From the NCBI GenBank assembly GCA_040756085.1, contig JBFMAE010000146.1, positions 1-10,024 on the forward strand: a DNA stretch of 10,024 nt, given 5' to 3'. Of this stretch, positions 6,483-10,024 are shown piece after piece. This stretch comes from JBFMAE01 sp040756085 (lineage in GTDB: Bacteria > Desulfobacterota > BSN033 > UBA1163). Each line of letters begins with the position of its first letter. Position 1 is the stretch's first letter. The position numbers and the translations under genes are program-made. The notes beneath the pieces were generated by a model that was not told the DNA's origin, did not search any database, and saw only the letters and a program-made list of their open reading frames with translations.

Positions 6483-7799
6483 ATGATTTACCACCTCTAC
6501 AACATCTTACTCACGCTTCTTCTCATCCTCGTAAGTCCTTACTTCCTTCTGCGAAGCCTTGTCCAAAAACGTTTTCGAAAGGAGTTTATTCAGCGGATGG
6601 GATGCTTTTCGTACCTGTCGGTTAAAAGGCCGATCTGGATCCATGCCGCATCTATCGGAGAGGTCTTCTGTTCGATCCCCCTAATAAAAAGGATCAAAAG
6701 GGCGTTTTCCCATTGTGAAATCGTTCTGACCACAATGACCCGGACAGGAAATGAGGCTGCCAAAACCCATATCCCGGAGGCGGACGGGGTTCTCTTTTTC
6801 CCGATCGACCATCCCCTCTTCCTCCAGAGAACGATTGAAAGAATCGAGCCCGGCCTCTTCCTCATTGCAGAGACCGAACTCTGGCCTAACCTCCTTCGCT
6901 TCTGTGGAAAGAGGAAGGTTCCCATCGTCCTCTTTAACGGGAGGATTTCTGAAAAGTCATTTCGACGCTACCTCTTCTTGAAGTTCTTTTTTAAAGAATG
7001 TTTGAAATATATCTCTCTCTTCTTAATGCAGACAGAAAAGGATCGAGCCCGAATCATCAAAATGGGTGCAGCCACAGATAAGACGAAGGTGGTGGGAAAT
7101 TTAAAGTTCGACCAAACCCTCACCCCATACAACCGAGAAGCAACGATTGAAATGGCTAACTCCCTCAACCTTAAAGGGGAGGAGCAAATCCTGATTGCAG
7201 GGTCCACCCACTCCGGAGAGGAGGAGATCTTCATCAGCCTCTTTAAAGACCTGAAAGAGCGCAATCCCCATCTCATCCTCATCCTGGCCCCCCGCCATCT
7301 CGAACGGCTGGAGGAGGTGGAGAGGATTTTAAAAAAAGAGTCCCTCTCCTGGAAGAGAAGGACATCCCTTGCTGCGAATCTATCCCGGTCCGGTGAAGAC
7401 GCAACGGAGAGACCCGAAGTGATTCTTCTGGATACAATGGGCGAATTGATGAGCCTTTACCGTCTTGGGACATTGGTCTTTATCGGTGGAAGCCTTGTCC
7501 CGGTGGGTGGTCACAACCCTCTTGAGCCTTTGTTCTTTAAAAAGTGTGTCCTCTTCGGTCCTCATATGTTTCACTTCTTAGAAATCTCCCGTCATCTCAT
7601 TGAAGCGGGAGGAGCGATCCAAGTAAAGGGAAGAGAAGATCTTTTTTCTCACCTGAAACACCTTCTTTCTGACGAAGGAGCACGGAGAGAAGTAGGAGAG
7701 AAAGGCTATCAACTTCTTCAGAAGCATCAAGGGGCGACCGAAAGGATGTTTGAGGAAATTCGACCTTTCATTAAAGAGATTGCAGATCGCAGATTGTAG
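6483..7799 (+). CDS. waaA: WaaA (KdtA), 3-deoxy-D-manno-octulosonic acid transferase
   Basis: WaaA is a GT-B (family GT30) enzyme on the inner membrane that transfers Kdo from CMP-Kdo to the lipid A precursor. I start it at ATG 6483 (438 residues) because MIYHLYNILLTLLLILVSPYFL is the usual membrane-anchored N-terminus. An in-frame GTG at 6462 lies inside the palindromic repeat and would add only MRGPLPK. Key segments are IWIHAASIGEVFCSIPLI (51-68) with the presumed catalytic Glu60, LTTMTRTGNEAA (82-93), FFPIDHP (105-111), IAETELWPNLL (128-138), FNGRISEKSFRRY, GNLKFDQ (205-211), AGSTHSGEEE (239-248), APRHLER (269-275), LLDTMGEL (315-322) and FIGGSLVPVGGHNPLEP (333-349). Number of Kdo units added cannot be read from sequence. 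The last residues (IADRRL) and stop fall in an AT-rich dispersed repeat. The AGGGGG at 6465-6470, the only possible ribosome binding site, belongs to the palindrome. Confidence 0.95.
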   Translation: MIYHLYNILLTLLLILVSPYFLLRSLVQKRFRKEFIQRMGCFSYLSVKRPIWIHAASIGEVFCSIPLIKRIKRAFSHCEIVLTTMTRTGNEAAKTHIPEADGVLFFPIDHPLFLQRTIERIEPGLFLIAETELWPNLLRFCGKRKVPIVLFNGRISEKSFRRYLFLKFFFKECLKYISLFLMQTEKDRARIIKMGAATDKTKVVGNLKFDQTLTPYNREATIEMANSLNLKGEEQILIAGSTHSGEEEIFISLFKDLKERNPHLILILAPRHLERLEEVERILKKESLSWKRRTSLAANLSRSGEDATERPEVILLDTMGELMSLYRLGTLVFIGGSLVPVGGHNPLEPLFFKKCVLFGPHMFHFLEISRHLIEAGGAIQVKGREDLFSHLKHLLSDEGARREVGEKGYQLLQKHQGATERMFEEIRPFIKEIADRRL

Positions 7800-7867
7800 A
7801 TTGCAGATTGAAAATCTAAAATCTTAAATTGAATTGTAAATTTGAATTCAATCTGAAATCCAAAAAA
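7780..7867. repeat. CAGATTG-type AT-rich repeat across the waaA-lpxK junction
   Basis: GCAGAT/GTAGAT-like units recur at 9-nt spacing: GCAGATCGC, then AGATTGT, AGATTGC and AGATTGA, from about 7782 to 7812. CAGATTGAA at 7804-7812 is the exact reverse complement of TTCAATCTG at 7847-7855, and between them lies AAATTGAATTGTAAATTT-like low-complexity DNA including the palindrome TTGAATTCAA (7842-7851). The repeat contains the last waaA codons and the whole gap up to lpxK. Confidence 0.65.
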
Positions 7868-8962
7868 ATGAGCTGGCGCATCGACCGATTCCTTTATCAA
7901 AATGAGAAATCCATTTGGGAAAAGATACTTCTTTTCCCTCTTTACCTTCTCTCCCTTCCCTATGGAGGAGCGGTTCGGTTGAGGGCCCTTCTCTATTCTC
8001 TCGGCCTTTTGAATTCCAAACACCTTCCCTGTCCGGTCATCTGTGTGGGCAATATCACTGTGGGGGGAACGGGGAAGACTCCTCTCGTGATGGCATTGGC
8101 AAAGGGGTTGATGAAGAGGGGAATCCTTGTGGCCATTCTGAGCAGAGGATATAAAGGAAGGAAACCATCCGGGCCGCTGGTGAGCGATGGTCGGATCGTC
8201 TCCCTCTCACCGGAGGAGTCAGGCGATGAATCCCTCCTGATGGCAGAAGCCCTCAAGGGTATCCCTGTCCTTGTTGGAAAAAATCGTTTCGCAAACGGTC
8301 GGATCGCTCTTCAACGATTCGGCATTCGCGGGCTGCTGCTGGACGACGGGTATCAGCATCTTCAACTCTACCGCGATTTAAACATCCTGCTCATCGATTC
8401 GCACATCGGTTTTGGAGACCATCACCTCCTGCCGAGGGGTATCCTGAGGGAACCTCTTTCTCATCTCCGAAGAGCCCATCTCTTCCTCTTAACCAAAGTG
8501 GAGCACCCCGAGGCATGTCAACCCCTGGAGGCAAGACTCCATCAGATCCATCCCTCTGCACAGGTATTCCATAGCCACTACGAACCCCTGGGCCTAACCG
8601 GCCCTGAGGAGGAGTGGGAGGAGCTTCATTCCCTGAAAGGGAAAAAGGTTCTCGCCCTTTCCGGGATCGCTGACCCCGGCTACTTCTCTTCCCTGTTGAG
8701 GAAATGCGAGATGGAAATTGTGAGGGAGGTGATCTTCCCGGATCATCATCTCTACACGGCCAAAGATCTGACTTCCATCCGGGGAAAAGTTAAAGAGGTG
8801 GATCGGGTTGTGACGACGGAGAAGGATATGGTAAAATTAAAAAATTTAAGTATCGATCATCTTCCCCTTCGGGCCCTTCGCATCGAAGTGAAGATTTGGG
8901 AGGAAGAAGAGTTTTATAAAAGGGTGATGGAATTATTTAAAATTAAGAGTTATAAATTATGA
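7868..8962 (+). CDS. lpxK: LpxK, tetraacyldisaccharide 4'-kinase
   Basis: LpxK is a membrane-bound P-loop kinase that phosphorylates the 4' position of the tetraacyldisaccharide-1-phosphate to give lipid IVA. I choose ATG 7868 (364 residues) because MSWRIDRFLYQNEKSIWEKILLFPLYLLSLPYG resembles normal LpxK starts. A TTG at 7829 would add 13 residues encoded by the AT-rich repeat. Motifs are CVGNITVGGTGKTPLV with the P-loop (59-74), VAILSRGYKGR (88-98), ESGDESLLMA (117-126), VLVGKNR (134-140), LLLDDGYQHLQLYRDLNILLID (156-177), LLPRGILREPLSHLRRA (187-203), ALSGIADPGYF (263-273), FPDHHLYTAKDL (290-301) and VVTTEKDMVKL (314-324). The N-terminal hydrophobic segment (20-33) fits membrane attachment. 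There is no evident ribosome binding site (ATCTGAAATCCAAAAAA precedes the ATG). The C-terminal FKIKSYKL comes from AT-rich sequence and may be a late extension. Confidence 0.95.
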   Translation: MSWRIDRFLYQNEKSIWEKILLFPLYLLSLPYGGAVRLRALLYSLGLLNSKHLPCPVICVGNITVGGTGKTPLVMALAKGLMKRGILVAILSRGYKGRKPSGPLVSDGRIVSLSPEESGDESLLMAEALKGIPVLVGKNRFANGRIALQRFGIRGLLLDDGYQHLQLYRDLNILLIDSHIGFGDHHLLPRGILREPLSHLRRAHLFLLTKVEHPEACQPLEARLHQIHPSAQVFHSHYEPLGLTGPEEEWEELHSLKGKKVLALSGIADPGYFSSLLRKCEMEIVREVIFPDHHLYTAKDLTSIRGKVKEVDRVVTTEKDMVKLKNLSIDHLPLRALRIEVKIWEEEEFYKRVMELFKIKSYKL

Positions 8963-8972
8963 GCTAACGGAC

Positions 8973-8997
8973 ACGTGACTCGGTCACGTTATTTTTT
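8973..8997 (+). terminator. Hairpin plus T-run after lpxK (Rho-independent terminator or attenuator-like)
   Basis: ACGTGAC (8973-8979) and GTCACGT (8983-8989) form a perfect 7-bp stem with a TCG loop, followed after TA by six Ts (8992-8997). It begins 11 nt after the lpxK stop, which suits the end of the LPS operon. The stem is short and only moderately GC-rich, so it may be leaky. The T-run is directly followed by the leuA ribosome binding site. Confidence 0.72.
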
Positions 8998-9006
8998 AAG
9001 GAGAGG
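8998..9006 (+). promoter_or_regulatory. Ribosome binding site of leuA
   Basis: AAGGAGAGG lies 6 nt before the ATG at 9013 and is the strongest Shine-Dalgarno sequence in the second half of the window. It supports the chosen leuA start. It sits immediately after the T-run of the preceding hairpin, leaving no room for a separate promoter between the two. Confidence 0.8.
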
Positions 9007-9012
9007 AAAAGG

Positions 9013-10024
9013 ATGAGCGAGCTTATAAAAATATTTGACACCACGCTGCGCGATGGGGAGCAATCCCCCGGGGCGACGATGAATATTGCCGAGAAGGTGA
9101 GGATCGCTGAGCAATTGGAAAAACTGAATGTGGACATCATCGAAGCAGGATTTCCCATCTCTTCAGAGGGAGATTTTGAAGCGGTCAAGGCCATTGCACG
9201 AATCATCAAGCGTTCGGAAGTGGCTGCTCTGGCCAGGACGAATCCCAAAGATATTGATCAGGCCTGGGAGGCGGTCAAAGGAGCTAAGTTTCCTCGGCTT
9301 CACACCTTCATCTCCACCTCTGACATTCATCTCAAACACCAGTTAAAGAAATCGAAGCAGGAAGTCATCCAGATGGCTGCCCGTTCAGTGGCAAGGGCAA
9401 AGCGTTATGCGCCCAATATTGAATTCTCAGCCATGGATGCGACCCGCACCGATGTCGAATTCCTTTCTGCCGTAATCGAAGCAGCGATTCGCGCCGGGGC
9501 GACCACTATCAACATTCCTGATACGGTGGGCTATGCTATCCCCTCCGAGTTTGGGAATCTCATCCGAACCCTCCGGCAGAGGGTAAAGGGTATCGAGAAG
9601 GCTACCCTGAGTGTTCACTGCCATAATGATCTCGGCCTGGCAGTTGCGAATTCCCTCGCCGCTATTCAGAATGGTGCCCGACAGATCGAGTGTACGATCA
9701 ATGGAATTGGTGAAAGGGCAGGAAATACTTCCCTTGAAGAAGTGGTCATGGCCATCCGGACGAGGAAAGATCTGTTCGGCTTTCATACGCGGCTCATCCC
9801 CAGACACATTTACGCTACAAGCCGCTTAGTTTCGAAGATCACCGGCATGGTCGTCCAGCCCAACAAGGCCGTTGTAGGGGCGAATGCCTTTGCCCATGAA
9901 TCCGGGATCCATCAGGATGGCATCCTCAAGGAGAAACTGACCTATGAAATTATGACTCCGGAATCGGTGGGAATTCCAAAAACCTCTCTCGTCTTGGGGA
10001 AACTCTCTGGAAGGCATGCCTTCA
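9013..10024 (+). CDS. leuA: 2-isopropylmalate synthase (LeuA), 5' part
   Basis: The frame is open from ATG 9013 to the window edge (337 residues visible), so the rest of the gene lies to the right. LeuA condenses acetyl-CoA with 2-oxoisovalerate to 2-isopropylmalate, the first committed step of leucine synthesis, in the cytoplasm. The TIM-barrel catalytic domain shows IFDTTLRDGEQSPGATMN (7-24, with the metal- and substrate-binding RDGEQ), DIIEAGFPISSEGDFEAV (41-58), INIPDTVGYAIP (167-178), SVHCHNDLGLAVANS (200-214, metal ligands His202 and His204), INGIGERAGNTSLEE (229-243, metal ligand Asn) and AHESGIHQDG (294-303, linker region). VDIIEAGFP and NGIGERAGN fit LeuA rather than homocitrate or citramalate synthase. 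The leucine-binding regulatory domain would lie beyond the edge, so CimA-type function cannot be fully excluded. The gene is functionally unrelated to the LPS block and is set off by a hairpin. Confidence 0.92.
   Translation, partial: MSELIKIFDTTLRDGEQSPGATMNIAEKVRIAEQLEKLNVDIIEAGFPISSEGDFEAVKAIARIIKRSEVAALARTNPKDIDQAWEAVKGAKFPRLHTFISTSDIHLKHQLKKSKQEVIQMAARSVARAKRYAPNIEFSAMDATRTDVEFLSAVIEAAIRAGATTINIPDTVGYAIPSEFGNLIRTLRQRVKGIEKATLSVHCHNDLGLAVANSLAAIQNGARQIECTINGIGERAGNTSLEEVVMAIRTRKDLFGFHTRLIPRHIYATSRLVSKITGMVVQPNKAVVGANAFAHESGIHQDGILKEKLTYEIMTPESVGIPKTSLVLGKLSGRHAF

Noticed and set aside
7829..7867. TTG at 7829 as the lpxK start
   Set aside because: The extra 13 residues are encoded by low-complexity repeat DNA and have no counterpart in the usual LpxK N-terminus. 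ATG 7868 fits.
9013..10024. Citramalate or homocitrate synthase instead of LeuA
   Set aside because: VDIIEAGFP, NGIGERAGN and AHESGIHQDG are the LeuA pattern. The missing C-terminal domain leaves some doubt but no positive evidence for the alternatives.

Overview
This window is one strand-coherent block of outer-membrane lipopolysaccharide (LPS) genes, all on the + strand, with the start of an amino-acid biosynthesis gene at the right edge. It comes from a Gram-negative (diderm) bacterium. The order lpxD-fabZ-lpxA-(Gfo/Idh oxidoreductase)-lpxB-msbA-DUF374-waaA-lpxK is one I associate with Desulfobacterota (Deltaproteobacteria) and close relatives. Base composition looks near 50% GC, and the non-coding gaps carry dispersed palindromic and short-period repeats. 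The phylum call is inference from gene order, not a proof.

Layout. Positions 2-3662 are a tightly packed run: the 3' end of lpxD, fabZ, lpxA, a Gfo/Idh/MocA-family NAD(P) oxidoreductase and lpxB. Junctions here are 0 bp, a 4-bp overlap, 0 bp and 14 bp. From 3663 the style changes. The genes are msbA (3907-5670), a DUF374 lysophospholipid-acyltransferase-like gene (5767-6465), waaA/kdtA (6483-7799) and lpxK (7868-8962), and every junction between them, plus the lpxB-msbA gap, contains repeat DNA. These repeats are period-8 octamers in inverted arms on both sides of msbA, a GC-rich hairpin, a REP-like palindrome that encodes the tail of the DUF374 protein, and a CAGATTG-type AT-rich repeat that encodes the tail of WaaA. 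A hairpin plus T-run follows lpxK, directly against the ribosome binding site of leuA (9013 to the window edge).

How the genes work together. FabZ serves the fatty-acid cycle that makes and consumes 3-hydroxyacyl-ACP. LpxA and LpxD use 3-hydroxyacyl-ACP to acylate the UDP-GlcNAc-derived precursor, LpxB condenses the disaccharide, LpxK phosphorylates it at the 4' position, WaaA adds Kdo, the DUF374 protein is a candidate late acyltransferase (LpxJ-like), and MsbA flips the product across the inner membrane. LpxC and a UDP-2,3-diacylglucosamine pyrophosphatase (LpxH, LpxI or LpxG) are not in the window. The Gfo/Idh gene sits between lpxA and lpxB, where some bacteria keep gnnA (with gnnB) to make the 3-amino sugar precursor of amide-linked lipid A. 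No gnnB is seen here.

I see no mobile-element genes, CRISPR array, tRNA or rRNA. The most unusual material is the unpartnered Gfo/Idh gene inside a lipid A operon and the repeat DNA that has colonised, and in places become coding for, the gene junctions in the second half.
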